DNA from: an uncultured Alistipes sp.
GTDB taxonomy: Bacteria > Bacteroidota > Bacteroidia > Bacteroidales > Rikenellaceae
Assembly (NCBI GenBank): GCA_900768045.1
Contig: CAAGBL010000104.1
Location: 1 to 64,000 of the forward strand
Direction: 5' to 3'
DNA: 64,000 bases
Position 1 is the stretch's first letter; the number at the start of each line of letters is the position of its first letter. Shown in pieces: positions 35,249-43,988 of this stretch. The translations under genes were made by a program, and so were the position numbers. Under the pieces are notes generated by a model that was given only the letters and a program-made list of their open reading frames with translations, searched no databases and was not told the origin of the DNA.

Positions 35249-36532
35249 ATGAAACGACTACTTATTATCGCAGCTCTTATGCTCAGCATAGCTGGCCTCT
35301 CAGCCCAGGAGTTCGAGCACAACTTTGCAGATAAGACTCTGCGCATCGACTACACATTCATCGGTAATGCCAATGAGCAATTCGTTGGTTTACACGGCCT
35401 TTCGGTAAGCGACAACTGGTGGGGACGACGCATAAACCTCACGACAGTACCTCTCGAGGGAAATGGTGACCTCACGCTCTACGATGCAACAACAGGCGAG
35501 GCAATCTACAAGACATCGTTCTCGTCGCTATTCCAGGAGTGGATAACAACACCCGAGGCACAGACCTTGAACAAGAGCTTCGAGTTCACAATCCTTACGC
35601 CTATGCCTAAGCGCCGTGCCTATGCCGAGATTGTCTTGCGTGACAACACTGGCAAGGAGAGCGTACTACGCCATACCATAGAGCCCCAGGATCGCCTTAT
35701 TCGCAACGTGACAGCACAGCGACCACTGCCCCACAAATATCTTCACAAGGGCGGCGACTCGAAGCGTGCTATCGACGTGGTAATCTTGGCTGAGGGATAC
35801 ACCGTAGATGAGATTGATACATTTATGAAGGATGCTCAAATCACCACAGACGAGATATTGAGCTACGAGCCATTTAAGAGCCACAAGGAGAAATTCAACT
35901 TTATTGCCGTGGCAAGCCCCTCGACAGATAGCAACGTGAGCGTACCTCAGGACGACGCATGGCGACAGACAGCCGTAGGCTCTAACTTCCTTACGTTCTA
36001 CATGAACCGCTACCTCACATCAAGCAACGTATATGCAATGTACGACCTCACTACAAATATCCCTTGCGAGCACCTTATAATCCTCGCAAACACAGATACT
36101 TATGGCGGTGGCGGCATCTATAATTCGTACACCCTAACTACGGCTCATCACCGCGACTTCCGCCCTGTGGTAGTGCACGAGTTTGGTCACTCGTTCGGAG
36201 GCCTTGGCGACGAGTATTTCTATGACAATGCTGACGACAATGACGAGATGCACTCGCTAAAGCATGAGCCATGGGAGCCCAACATCACCACTCTTGTAGA
36301 TTTCGACTCGAAGTGGGCAGACATGGTTGAGGAGGGCATAGAGACTCCTACGGCGGTTACTCCTGAGCGCACCAAGAACTATACTGTGGGCGTATATGAG
36401 GGTGGCGGCTACCGCTCAAAGGGCATCTATCGTCCAGTGGACGTATGCCGCATGCGCAACAACACTGCCGAGCGTTTCTGCCCCGTATGTGAGCGAGCCT
36501 TAGAGCGAGTGATTCTACACCAGGCGGAGTAG
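35249..36532 (+). CDS. M64 family metallopeptidase (IgA peptidase-like)
   Basis: This 427-residue protein has a signal peptide (1-20, ending LSAQ), an N-terminal beta domain (about 25-160) and the peptidase part. The zinc site is HEFGHSFGGLGDEY with His310, Glu311, His314 and Asp320, the M64 pattern. M64 includes an IgA-cleaving enzyme of Clostridium ramosum; Bacteroidota members are common and their targets are mostly unknown. It is a single gene ended by the hairpin at 36663. Confidence 0.9.
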   Translation: MKRLLIIAALMLSIAGLSAQEFEHNFADKTLRIDYTFIGNANEQFVGLHGLSVSDNWWGRRINLTTVPLEGNGDLTLYDATTGEAIYKTSFSSLFQEWITTPEAQTLNKSFEFTILTPMPKRRAYAEIVLRDNTGKESVLRHTIEPQDRLIRNVTAQRPLPHKYLHKGGDSKRAIDVVILAEGYTVDEIDTFMKDAQITTDEILSYEPFKSHKEKFNFIAVASPSTDSNVSVPQDDAWRQTAVGSNFLTFYMNRYLTSSNVYAMYDLTTNIPCEHLIILANTDTYGGGGIYNSYTLTTAHHRDFRPVVVHEFGHSFGGLGDEYFYDNADDNDEMHSLKHEPWEPNITTLVDFDSKWADMVEEGIETPTAVTPERTKNYTVGVYEGGGYRSKGIYRPVDVCRMRNNTAERFCPVCERALERVILHQAE

Positions 36533-36544
36533 AGCGAGAGGAAA

Positions 36545-36650
36545 GAGAACAGAGCAAAGAGGAAATGACAAATGGGACAGATGGGAAATTCCCATCAAGC
36601 TTTAGCGCTCCCATTTATCCCAGCCCCTGCCCACCTCATTCAGCGCACTA
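36545..36650. repeat. Short family C-like hairpin after the M64 gene
   Basis: AATGGGACAGATGGGAAATTCCC faces GCTCCCATTTATCCCAG-like sequence, and the flank CACCTCATTCAGCGCAC resembles the flank of other family C copies. No family A element follows. Confidence 0.45.
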
Positions 36651-36662
36651 AGCGAGAGAGAA

Positions 36663-36712
36663 AAATTAATTAAGATGAGCAGCATATCGAGGCTCGTCTT
36701 AATTAATTTCTT
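36663..36712 (+). terminator. Terminator after the M64 gene
   Basis: AAATTAATTAAGATGAGC (36663-36680) pairs with GCTCGTCTTAATTAATTT (36692-36709) with one mismatch and is followed by a T-rich stretch. Confidence 0.75.
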
Positions 36713-36718
36713 TATTTA

Positions 36719-36777
36719 TTTGTTTTGTTACGTTTTTTTTCTTAAATTTGTTATTCGAAATGACTGACTACGTCAGT
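36719..36777 (+). promoter_or_regulatory. Promoter and leader hairpin of the biotin-dependent carboxyltransferase gene
   Basis: TTTG (36719-36722) and TAAATTTG (36743-36750) are 20 bases apart. The leader holds ACTGAC-TAC-GTCAGT (36763-36777), a six-bp stem, about 50 bases before the ATG. Confidence 0.65.
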
Positions 36778-36826
36778 ATGAAACCGACTAAACCTAAAAA
36801 CTAACAAATAAACCTTTTGTAAAACT

Positions 36827-39169
36827 ATGACAAAGATCCTTAAAATTCGTGATCTTACGTTGCGTGACGGCCAGCAGTCGTCTTTCGCAACTCGTATGAC
36901 TCAGCAGCAGGTTGACCGTTGCCTTCCTTACTACAAGGATGCAGGCTTCTATGCTATGGAGGTATGGGGCGGTGCTGTGCCCGACTCAGTTATGCGTTAC
37001 CTCAACGAGAACCCATGGACACGTCTTGAGACTATTAAGAAGGCTGTGGGTGACGTATCTAAGCTAACTGCTTTGTCACGTGGTCGTAACCTCTTTGGCT
37101 ATGCGCCATATACCGACGAGATTATCGACGGTTTCTCACGCAATGCTATCGAGAGTGGCTTGGGCATCATGCGTATCTTCGATGCCTTGAATGACGTAGA
37201 TAACGTTAAGTCAACAATCAAGTATATCAAGCAGTATGGCGGTATCGCTGACTGCGCTGTATGTTACACCGTAGATCCTAAGTACAACGACGGCGAGGAG
37301 CACGAGAAGGTATTTACTGATGAGTACTTCCTCGACAAGGCTCGCCAGATGGCAGAACTCGGCGCCGACATGATTACTATCAAGGATATGTCGGGTTTGA
37401 TTCCTCCTGCACGTGTTGCTGGTCTTATCAAGCTTCTTAAGAAGGAGCTCGGCGTAGTGGTTGACTTCCACACACACTGTACTCCAGGTTACGGCCTTGG
37501 CTCAGTTTACGCAGCTATCGTTGCTGGCGTTGATATCGTAGATACTAACTGCTGGTGGTTTGGTGGTGGTACTGGTGCTCCTGCCGTAGAGCTTGTTTAC
37601 CTCTTCTGTAAGAAGCTCGGCATTGAGCTTGGTGCAAACATGGAGGCTGTGGCTAAGATTAACGAGCAGCTCAAGGATATCCGCAAGGAGCTCGAGTTGT
37701 CGGTATTTGGCGCAGAGAAGCCACTTCCAAAGCCTTTCAACCCACTCGTAGACGCTACTCCTGCTGAGGTTGACGCCTTGCTCGACCGATGTGTAGTGGC
37801 TGCTCAGGCTGAGAACTGGGACGAGCTTCTTGAGGCATCACAGGCTATCGAGGCATACTTCGGCTTCCCAGCACCTAACAAGCTCGTTCAGGATGCTGAG
37901 ATTCCTGGTGGTATGTACTCTAACATGGTGGCACAGCTCAAGCAGCTTGGCGCTGAGGACATCCTCCCACGTGCCATGGAGCTTATCCCTCCAGTACGTC
38001 TTGCAGCAGGTCTTCCACCACTCGTAACGCCTACATCGCAGATCGTGGGTGCTCAGGCCGTGAACTGCGCTATGGACGAGAAGGCAGGTCGTGCTATGTA
38101 TACTAATAAGTCGGCTCAGTTTGTGGGCTTGGTTAAGGGTGACTATGGTCGTACTCCAGTGAAGATCTCTGAGGACTTCCGTGAGAAGATTTGCGGTTTC
38201 AGAGAGGAGCGTCCTTACGACACATCGAAGTACCAGAAGCAGCCTAACCCAGTATTGGAGAAGGCAGGTGGCGTGCTGTTGGCTGAGAACGAGAAGGAGG
38301 AGCTCCTATTGGAGTTGTTCCCATTGGTAGCTAAGGCATACCTTACTGGCATCAAGGAGGCAGCATATGCTGAGAAGGTGGCTGCTGATCCATCACTCAA
38401 GAAGGAGGAGGCCGTAGAGCTTCAGCCTATCACTGGTGACACTATCGTTGCTCCACTTCCAGGTCGTGTTATCGAGCTTAAGGTTAAGGTGGGCGACACC
38501 GTGGCTGTAGGTCAGGAGGTTGCTATCCTCGAGGCTATGAAGATGGAGAACTCAATCACTTCAGACTTCGCAGGTAAGGTTAAGCAGATTATCGTTAAGG
38601 AGGGCGACACCGTACAGGCTGAGGGCATCATCATCGAGATTGAGAGCGCTAAGGCTGGTGCTGCCGCTGCTGGCAAGCGTCCTGTTACTGGCAAGACCGT
38701 ATGTGCTCCACTTCCAGGCCGTGTTATCGAGCTTAAGGTTAAGGTTGGCGATAAGGTAGCTGCTGGCCAGGAGGTTATGATTCTCGAGGCTATGAAGATG
38801 GAGAACTCTATCACTACAGACTATGCAGGCTTTGTTAAGCAGATCTTGGTTGCTGAGGGCGACACCGTACAGGCTGACGCTATCCTCATCGAGGTTGCAG
38901 ACAGCATGGAAGACGAGGGCGAGGCTACTGCTGAGCGCAAGGTTACTGCCGCTGATGGCAAGACCGTGAATGCTCCACTTCCAGGTCGTGTTATCGAGAT
39001 TAAGGTTAAGGCTGGCGATACAGTAACTATTGGCCAGGAGGTTATGATTCTCGAGGCTATGAAGATGGAGAACTCTATCTCATCAGACTTTGCAGGTAAG
39101 GTTCTTGGCTTGTTGGTAGCCGAGGGCGACACCGTACAGGCTGACCAGCCATTGGTAGTTATCGAGTAA
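36827..39169 (+). CDS. Oxaloacetate decarboxylase alpha/pyruvate carboxylase subunit B-type carboxyltransferase with three tandem biotinyl domains
   Basis: This 780-residue protein transfers CO2 between carboxybiotin and a 2-oxo acid. The TIM-barrel carboxyltransferase domain (about 1-300) has LRDGQQS near 13-19, MEVWGG and metal/substrate residues in VDFHTHCTPG. The conserved helical part follows (about 300-500). The end is unusual: three biotinyl domains of about 70-75 residues, each with an EAMKMEN site, at Lys572, Lys657 and Lys746, separated by linkers. One is the usual number. The domains are nearly identical even at DNA level in places (for example CTTCCAGGTCGTGTTATCGA), which points to recent duplication. 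No biotin carboxylase or decarboxylase-pump gene is adjacent, so the choice between OadA, PycB and a methylmalonyl-CoA route is open. Confidence 0.88.
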   Translation: MTKILKIRDLTLRDGQQSSFATRMTQQQVDRCLPYYKDAGFYAMEVWGGAVPDSVMRYLNENPWTRLETIKKAVGDVSKLTALSRGRNLFGYAPYTDEIIDGFSRNAIESGLGIMRIFDALNDVDNVKSTIKYIKQYGGIADCAVCYTVDPKYNDGEEHEKVFTDEYFLDKARQMAELGADMITIKDMSGLIPPARVAGLIKLLKKELGVVVDFHTHCTPGYGLGSVYAAIVAGVDIVDTNCWWFGGGTGAPAVELVYLFCKKLGIELGANMEAVAKINEQLKDIRKELELSVFGAEKPLPKPFNPLVDATPAEVDALLDRCVVAAQAENWDELLEASQAIEAYFGFPAPNKLVQDAEIPGGMYSNMVAQLKQLGAEDILPRAMELIPPVRLAAGLPPLVTPTSQIVGAQAVNCAMDEKAGRAMYTNKSAQFVGLVKGDYGRTPVKISEDFREKICGFREERPYDTSKYQKQPNPVLEKAGGVLLAENEKEELLLELFPLVAKAYLTGIKEAAYAEKVAADPSLKKEEAVELQPITGDTIVAPLPGRVIELKVKVGDTVAVGQEVAILEAMKMENSITSDFAGKVKQIIVKEGDTVQAEGIIIEIESAKAGAAAAGKRPVTGKTVCAPLPGRVIELKVKVGDKVAAGQEVMILEAMKMENSITTDYAGFVKQILVAEGDTVQADAILIEVADSMEDEGEATAERKVTAADGKTVNAPLPGRVIEIKVKAGDTVTIGQEVMILEAMKMENSISSDFAGKVLGLLVAEGDTVQADQPLVVIE

Positions 39170-39190
39170 CGATACCAATATATAATAAGT

Positions 39191-39222
39191 ATGGAGTCAC
39201 TTGCGGGTGGCTCCATTTTTTT
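39191..39222 (+). terminator. Terminator after the triple-biotinyl gene
   Basis: ATGGAG (39191-39196) and CTCCAT (39211-39216), extended by CAC/GTG pairing inside, are followed by a T run. Confidence 0.8.
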
Positions 39223-39235
39223 CACGAGGGGAGGG

Positions 39236-39408
39236 GAAGATAGGGACGAATGGGATAGATAGGAAGAATAGGGAGAATAGGACGATTAGGACGATGGGAC
39301 GATGGGACGATAAGGATGATAGGGTCGATAGGGTCGATAGGGCGAGGTTATCACTCCCCCATTTTCCCTATTCTCCCTATTCTCCCTATAAATCCACCTC
39401 TATTAGCA
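39236..39408. repeat. Family B/C mixed hairpin between the biotin gene and ssb
   Basis: AGGAAGAATAGGGAGAATAGG, GACGATTAGGACGATGGGACGATGGG and GGGTCGATAGGGTCGATAGG units face CCCTATTCTCCCTATTCTCCC around GGTTATCACTCCC. The flank CCACCTCTATTAGC leads to A7. The gap 39170-39553 holds the terminator, this block and A7. Confidence 0.65.
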
Positions 39409-39414
39409 CCACTC

Positions 39415-39555
39415 AATTTGTTGTCAGAAGGGTACCGAGTGCTACACTCGGCAAAAATGCCACCGATGGGTAGTACTTGACGTACGTCCCATTGGTGGCA
39501 TTTTTTGTTAGGGGACGCAATCGACCCCTTATCACATCAAATTCACAACAAATTT
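39415..39555 (-). repeat. Family A element, copy A7 (at the ssb stop), duplicated gene-side terminus
   Basis: The left arm is AATTTGTTGTCAGAAGGG (39415-39432) and the right arm ends ACATCAAATT (to 39543) with one change, followed at once by a second, intact CACAACAAATTT that touches the ssb stop codon. The core is the A1 type with the CCGAGTG mini-hairpin. Confidence 0.82.
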
Positions 39556-40054
39556 AGAATGGTAGGTCATCAGGATCAGCCATCGGCATCTGTGGCGCTG
39601 CGGGAATTGGCTCGGGCTGTGCCTGGTACTGTGGCTGTGAAGGTGCCTGGTACTGTGGCTGCTGTGGTTGCTGATACTGCGTAGCTTGTGGTGCAGACTG
39701 ATAGCCACCCTGCTGCTGTGTGCCCTCGGCACGACGGCCAAGGAGTCGCATATCGTCGGCAACAATCTCGAAGCCAAAGTGGCGCTGTCCATCTTTCTCC
39801 CACTCACGGCTACGAATGCGGCCCTCAACATATATCTGTGAGCCTTTGCGCACAAACTTATCGGCAACATCGGCCAAGCCACGCCATAGTGTAATGCTAT
39901 GCCACTCTGTATGCTCCGTAGTCTCATTTGTCTGGCGGTTGAACATACGCTCGGTAGTGGCCAGGCGCAGACGTGCAACCTTAACACCAGTCTCGAGGGT
40001 GCGAACCTCAGGGTCCTGACCTACATTTCCCAAAAGAATTACCTTGTTAATCAT
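39554..40054 (-). CDS. ssb: Single-stranded DNA-binding protein
   Basis: The 166-residue protein has the OB-fold domain (about 1-105, starting MINKVILLGNVGQDPEVR), a glutamine/proline-rich linker (about 118-150) and the acidic tip DPDDLPF that binds partner proteins. It coats single-stranded DNA in replication and repair. Its start overlaps the lpxK stop by four bases (ATGA), so it is translated behind lpxK. Confidence 0.95.
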   Translation of the reverse strand: MINKVILLGNVGQDPEVRTLETGVKVARLRLATTERMFNRQTNETTEHTEWHSITLWRGLADVADKFVRKGSQIYVEGRIRSREWEKDGQRHFGFEIVADDMRLLGRRAEGTQQQGGYQSAPQATQYQQPQQPQYQAPSQPQYQAQPEPIPAAPQMPMADPDDLPF

Positions 40055-41148
40055 AATGTATCGTCATCTAAATTTACACTCTTCTTAGAATCTCTCTTGC
40101 GAGAGTCAAAGTCGTTGAACTCAATCTCATTTTTGAGGTTGCCGATAAAATCCTTATCGGGGCCCTCAATAAGCTCTGTCTCGATTGTCTGGTAGTACAT
40201 AGCACGGCGCAATGCCTCGGGCAGGCTACGGCTGCGGAAGAGCTTCACGGCATCCTTCTCGGTCATGAGTATTATGGCTCGTGGATACCTGCGTAGCTTG
40301 TCCATAAGGTGTGCCATATCCTCGCGTGTGTAGCGATGGTGGTCAGGCATAATCATCTTATCGACGACATTGAAACGCACTGACACATCTCTAATAAAGG
40401 GGCGAGGGTTGCCCACTCCTGCAAGGATAATAGCCTGCATGCCATAGTCGATATCCTCACGGTCGTCGAAGTGGAACAGAGGCTCAATGTTCATGGGCAC
40501 GATATGTGAGAAGTAGACCTTCTGATAGGCTATCGTACGTAGCTCATTGCGCCATAGACGGCGGTCGAGGGGCGACATCTGGTCAGAGCACTTCGACACC
40601 ATGAAGAAGTGAGCAGCCTTCAATCGACGCTTAAGGTCACGCAGACGACCTAAAGGGAGTAGTTTATCGCTCTTCACAGGGCGTGTGGCATCGAGGATTA
40701 CAATGTTTACCTTAGCACGCACACGACGGTGCTGGAAGCCGTCGTCCATGATTATAAGGTTTACCTCGGGGTGCTCCAGACGTATGCGATTGATTGCCGC
40801 TACCCTATCCTCGGCAACGACGACCACAGCATCGGGATACTTGAGCTTCACTTGCAGAGGCTCATCGCCCACCTTGAGATAGCTATCCGAGGTGCTTACC
40901 TCACGATAGCCCTTTGTTGTGCGGCCATAGCCACGTGAGAGCATGGCGATAGTATAGCTATCCATAAGCTCACGTATAAGCATCTCAGCCATAGGTGTTT
41001 TTCCCGTACCACCCACGGTGATATTGCCGATGCAGACCACAGGGATATCGAACTGGTAGCTACGCATGATGCCCCAGTCGTAGAGGCGATGGCGCAGGGC
41101 TATCACCGCTCCGTATATCCACGAAAGTATGGTCTTTAACAGCTTCAT
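40051..41148 (-). CDS. lpxK: Tetraacyldisaccharide 4'-kinase
   Basis: LpxK phosphorylates the 4'-position of the lipid A disaccharide at the inner membrane. The 365-residue protein has an N-terminal membrane-associated helix, the P-loop VGGTGKTP (45-52) and MDDGFQHRRV, the family signature. It is longer than many LpxK by a C-terminal tail of about 25 polar residues. Promoter at 41190-41197. Confidence 0.94.
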   Translation of the reverse strand: MKLLKTILSWIYGAVIALRHRLYDWGIMRSYQFDIPVVCIGNITVGGTGKTPMAEMLIRELMDSYTIAMLSRGYGRTTKGYREVSTSDSYLKVGDEPLQVKLKYPDAVVVVAEDRVAAINRIRLEHPEVNLIIMDDGFQHRRVRAKVNIVILDATRPVKSDKLLPLGRLRDLKRRLKAAHFFMVSKCSDQMSPLDRRLWRNELRTIAYQKVYFSHIVPMNIEPLFHFDDREDIDYGMQAIILAGVGNPRPFIRDVSVRFNVVDKMIMPDHHRYTREDMAHLMDKLRRYPRAIILMTEKDAVKLFRSRSLPEALRRAMYYQTIETELIEGPDKDFIGNLKNEIEFNDFDSRKRDSKKSVNLDDDTL

Positions 41149-41163
41149 TACAACATTCTTAGT

Positions 41164-41299
41164 GTATAACCACAGTTATACAATCTTGTCAAAGGTACGA
41201 AATATTTTGATGATAACAAAACTAAAAACTCTTTTTTAGTTATTTCCACAGATTTGGCATCTAAAAATTAGAGTTTTAGGGAAAATTTAGCTATATTTG
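41164..41299. promoter_or_regulatory. Divergent promoters for lpxK and the M23 gene, with an lpxK leader hairpin
   Basis: TACCTTTG on the minus strand (41190-41197) serves lpxK. Its leader holds the perfect stem GTATAAC-CACA-GTTATAC (41164-41181) about 15 bases before the ATG. TATATTTG on the plus strand (41292-41299) serves the M23 gene with a leader of only a few bases. Confidence 0.65.
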
Positions 41300-41305
41300 C
41301 GAATT

Positions 41306-42667
41306 ATGAGGAGATTGACAATACTATCCACCCTGCTGCTTGCTCTGCTTGCGGCAGCATGTGGCGGCAAATCGTCCGACAACGACAAAGAGATGGAGGG
41401 CTTTGTAGAGGGTGCAGACTCAACAGAGGTTGTTGAGCCAGTGTATCTCTATGGCATCGACACAACACCATATATCGTAAGCAACGACTCGGTACGCAAG
41501 GGCGACACAGCAGGCGCAATACTAAACCGCTATGGAGTATCTTCTCGCAAGGTATATACCCTTGAGCAGAAGGCAGATAGCGTATTCCCACTACGCAAGA
41601 TTCGTGACGACAGAATGTACACCACATTCATTCGCACCGAGGAGGACTCGACAGGCATACGAGAGATTCTCGACTACATGGTATACCACATCTCGAGCAC
41701 GGAGTATGCTACATTTGCATTTGTGGGCGACTCGGTAAGTGTCACACGCAGTGCTGTACCTGTGCGCATTGAGCGTAGATGCACCAATGCCGAGATTACA
41801 TCGTCGCTATGGGGTGCTATCATGAAGGCCGACCTTCCATACGCACTTGCCGACGAGTTCGAGGATATATTCCAGTGGACTGTAGACTTCTTCGGCATTC
41901 AGGAGGGCGACAGCTTCACGATAATCTTCGACGAGAAGTTTGTAGACACTACATCTGTGGGCATCGGCAGAATATATGGTGCTCGCTTCAACACCGGCAA
42001 GAAGACAATCTATGCCATACCTTTTGCTAATGAGCATGGCAAGATAGCATATTGGGACTATGAGGGTACATCGATGAAGAAGCAGATGCTTAAGGCACCA
42101 TTGAAGTACACACGCATCAGCTCGAAGTTCACATACAAGCGTCTACACCCCGTACACCGTGTATATCGTCCTCATACGGGCGTTGACTATGCTGCGCCTA
42201 TGGGCACCCCCGTACACTCTGTTGCCGACGGCGTAGTGACAAAGGCTGGCTGGGGCGGTGGTGGTGGTAACACCATCAAGATTAAGCACTCGGGAGGCCT
42301 CGAGACAGGCTATCTACACCTCAAGAGCTTCGCCAAGGGTATCAAGGTGGGCGCACGTGTAAGCCAGGGACAGACAATCGGATATGTAGGCTCTACGGGA
42401 ACATCTACAGGCCCACACCTCGACTACCGCATCTGGCAGAATGGCAAGCCTATAGATCCGCTGAAGATTACGCAGCAGCCATCGGAGCCTATAAGCAAGA
42501 AGCTCATGCCTGAGTTTGAGCTTGTGCGTGACCGTGTAATCTCGGAGATGGACGGCACAGCAGCAACCCAGGACCGCATCACCGACGACGATATATTCCG
42601 TCGTGTGAAGGCTGAGAGTGAGGAGCAGAGCGCAGCTACCGACACAGAGACAAAAGCACAGAAGTAA
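41306..42667 (+). CDS. M23 family peptidase lipoprotein (LytM-type)
   Basis: From the ATG at 41306 it has 453 residues with a lipoprotein signal ending LAAAC (lipid Cys19). A TTG at 41297 lies in the -7 box and is not the start. The C-terminal M23 domain has HTGVD (His290, Asp294), YLHL with His338 and GPHLD (His371, Asp373). The last motif is usually HLH; an Asp at the second position is found in a group of Bacteroidota proteins, and its effect on zinc binding or activity should be kept in mind. It probably cuts peptidoglycan cross-links or activates an amidase. It heads the M23-yhbP-ispD run. Confidence 0.85.
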   Translation: MRRLTILSTLLLALLAAACGGKSSDNDKEMEGFVEGADSTEVVEPVYLYGIDTTPYIVSNDSVRKGDTAGAILNRYGVSSRKVYTLEQKADSVFPLRKIRDDRMYTTFIRTEEDSTGIREILDYMVYHISSTEYATFAFVGDSVSVTRSAVPVRIERRCTNAEITSSLWGAIMKADLPYALADEFEDIFQWTVDFFGIQEGDSFTIIFDEKFVDTTSVGIGRIYGARFNTGKKTIYAIPFANEHGKIAYWDYEGTSMKKQMLKAPLKYTRISSKFTYKRLHPVHRVYRPHTGVDYAAPMGTPVHSVADGVVTKAGWGGGGGNTIKIKHSGGLETGYLHLKSFAKGIKVGARVSQGQTIGYVGSTGTSTGPHLDYRIWQNGKPIDPLKITQQPSEPISKKLMPEFELVRDRVISEMDGTAATQDRITDDDIFRRVKAESEEQSAATDTETKAQK

Positions 42668-42668
42668 G

Positions 42669-43088
42669 ATGAACATCGACGAGAGAATCACGAAGTTCAT
42701 ACGCAAACACCATGTTTTGACATTGGCAACTGTGGGTGGGGGTAACCTACCCTATGTTGCCAACTGTTTTTATGCGTATGACGCTAAGCGTAATAAGATA
42801 GTATTTACCTCAGACCTCACTACACGTCATGGCGCCGAGATGGAGCGTCAACCACGTGTGGCACTAAGCATCGTACGTGAGACACGCATCGTGGGTTGCG
42901 TCGAGGGCATACAGATTGAGGGCATCGCAGAACGAGGCACAGAGGAGGCACGCAAGACATATATCAAGCGCTTTCCCTACGCTGCCGTAGCACCGCTCAC
43001 GCTGTGGGAGGTAACACCTACGATGCTCAAGCTCACAGATAATAAACTTGGTTTTGGCAAGAAGCTGATATGGCAAAGCGAGGAGTAA
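42669..43088 (+). CDS. YhbP/UPF0306 family flavin-reductase-like split-barrel protein
   Basis: The 139-residue protein begins at the ATG right behind the M23 stop; a 17-codon upstream extension overlaps M23 and is not needed. It resembles E. coli YhbP, sharing the RHA/RHG-type block TTRHGAEM near 56-63 and the end LTDNKLGFGKKLIW. The family has a pyridoxamine-phosphate-oxidase-like fold and probably binds flavin; its reaction is unknown. It overlaps ispD by 19 bases. Confidence 0.8.
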   Translation: MNIDERITKFIRKHHVLTLATVGGGNLPYVANCFYAYDAKRNKIVFTSDLTTRHGAEMERQPRVALSIVRETRIVGCVEGIQIEGIAERGTEEARKTYIKRFPYAAVAPLTLWEVTPTMLKLTDNKLGFGKKLIWQSEE

Positions 43089-43756
43089 TCATTGTTGCTG
43101 GTGGCTCGGGCAAGCGCATGCAGAGCACCATGCCCAAGCAGTTTCTGATGTTGGGCTCGCTACCTGTGGTGGCGCATACTATAAACCGTTTTTCGGAAGC
43201 ACTCCCTGGCGCCGATATTGTTGTGGTACTTCCCGAGGAGCATGTGGCGCTGTGGAAGAACCTCGCAGCGAGGTTTGACGTGGCGGTGCATAGGTGCGTC
43301 GTGGGTGGCAAGGAGCGCTTCGACTCGGTTAAGCGTGGCATCGAGGCACTAAGCCCCGAGGTGGAGTATATCGCCGTGCATGATGGCGTGCGTGCATTGA
43401 TTAGTAAGAGGCTCATCATACGCACGATGCTCGATTGCGAGGAGCATGGCGCCACAATCCCCGTTGTGGAGGTTGCCGACTCGTATCGCCGTGTTGAGGG
43501 CGAGGAGTCACACATCGTACCCCGCAGCGAGCTACGCATAGTGCAGACACCTCAGATATTCCGTGCCGACACTCTACGCAAGGCCTACGAGCAGGAGTTC
43601 TCGGCAGCGTTCACAGACGACGCCTCGGTGGTTGAGGCCATGGGCGGTAAGATATGGCTTGTCGAGGGCGAGAAGAGCAACATCAAACTCACCACACCCG
43701 AGGATATGGAGTGGGCAGCGTGGTGGGTTGAGAGAGAGGAGAAAGTGGCAAGATAG
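43070..43756 (+). CDS. ispD: 2-C-methyl-D-erythritol 4-phosphate cytidylyltransferase
   Basis: IspD joins CTP and MEP in the non-mevalonate isoprenoid pathway. The 228-residue protein has the nucleotide site VAGGSGKRM (8-16), PKQF (20-23), VHDGVRAL near 104-111 and the TDD block near 182. The stop codon TAG lies at the first unit of the following AATAGGGG repeat, and the last residues are charge-rich (REEKVAR). Confidence 0.93.
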   Translation: MAKRGVIIVAGGSGKRMQSTMPKQFLMLGSLPVVAHTINRFSEALPGADIVVVLPEEHVALWKNLAARFDVAVHRCVVGGKERFDSVKRGIEALSPEVEYIAVHDGVRALISKRLIIRTMLDCEEHGATIPVVEVADSYRRVEGEESHIVPRSELRIVQTPQIFRADTLRKAYEQEFSAAFTDDASVVEAMGGKIWLVEGEKSNIKLTTPEDMEWAAWWVEREEKVAR

Positions 43757-43978
43757 GGAGAATAGGGGAAATAGGGGAAATAGGGGAAATAGGGAAAATA
43801 GGACGATTAGGACCTTGAGACCTTAAGACGATTAAGACGGTTGCGGACAAATTTCCTAATGGTCTTATTGGTCTTAGGATTATTAGGGAGATTAGGGAAT
43901 TTAAAGAATTTAGGGAGGAGTATTGCTAATCTCCTTAAGTTCTCTAATCTCCTTAAATTCACTAATCAGCCACCTCAA
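43752..43978. repeat. Family B/C mixed hairpin between ispD and DUF4923
   Basis: It starts with AATAGGGGA units (in the ispD stop), continues with GACCTTGAGACCTTAAGACG units, a GGTTGCGGACAAATTTCC centre and GGTCTTATTGG units, and ends with CTCCTTAAATTCAC and the CCACCTCAATTAGCGAG flank of A8. The gap 43757-44116 contains only this and A8. Confidence 0.7.
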
Positions 43979-43988
43979 TTAGCGAGAT

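Noticed and set aside
35143..35346. 68-residue N-terminal extension of the amidase-like protein
   Set aside because: It runs through the promoter at 35169-35176 and into the divergent M64 gene, and the signal peptide begins exactly at the ATG at 35142.
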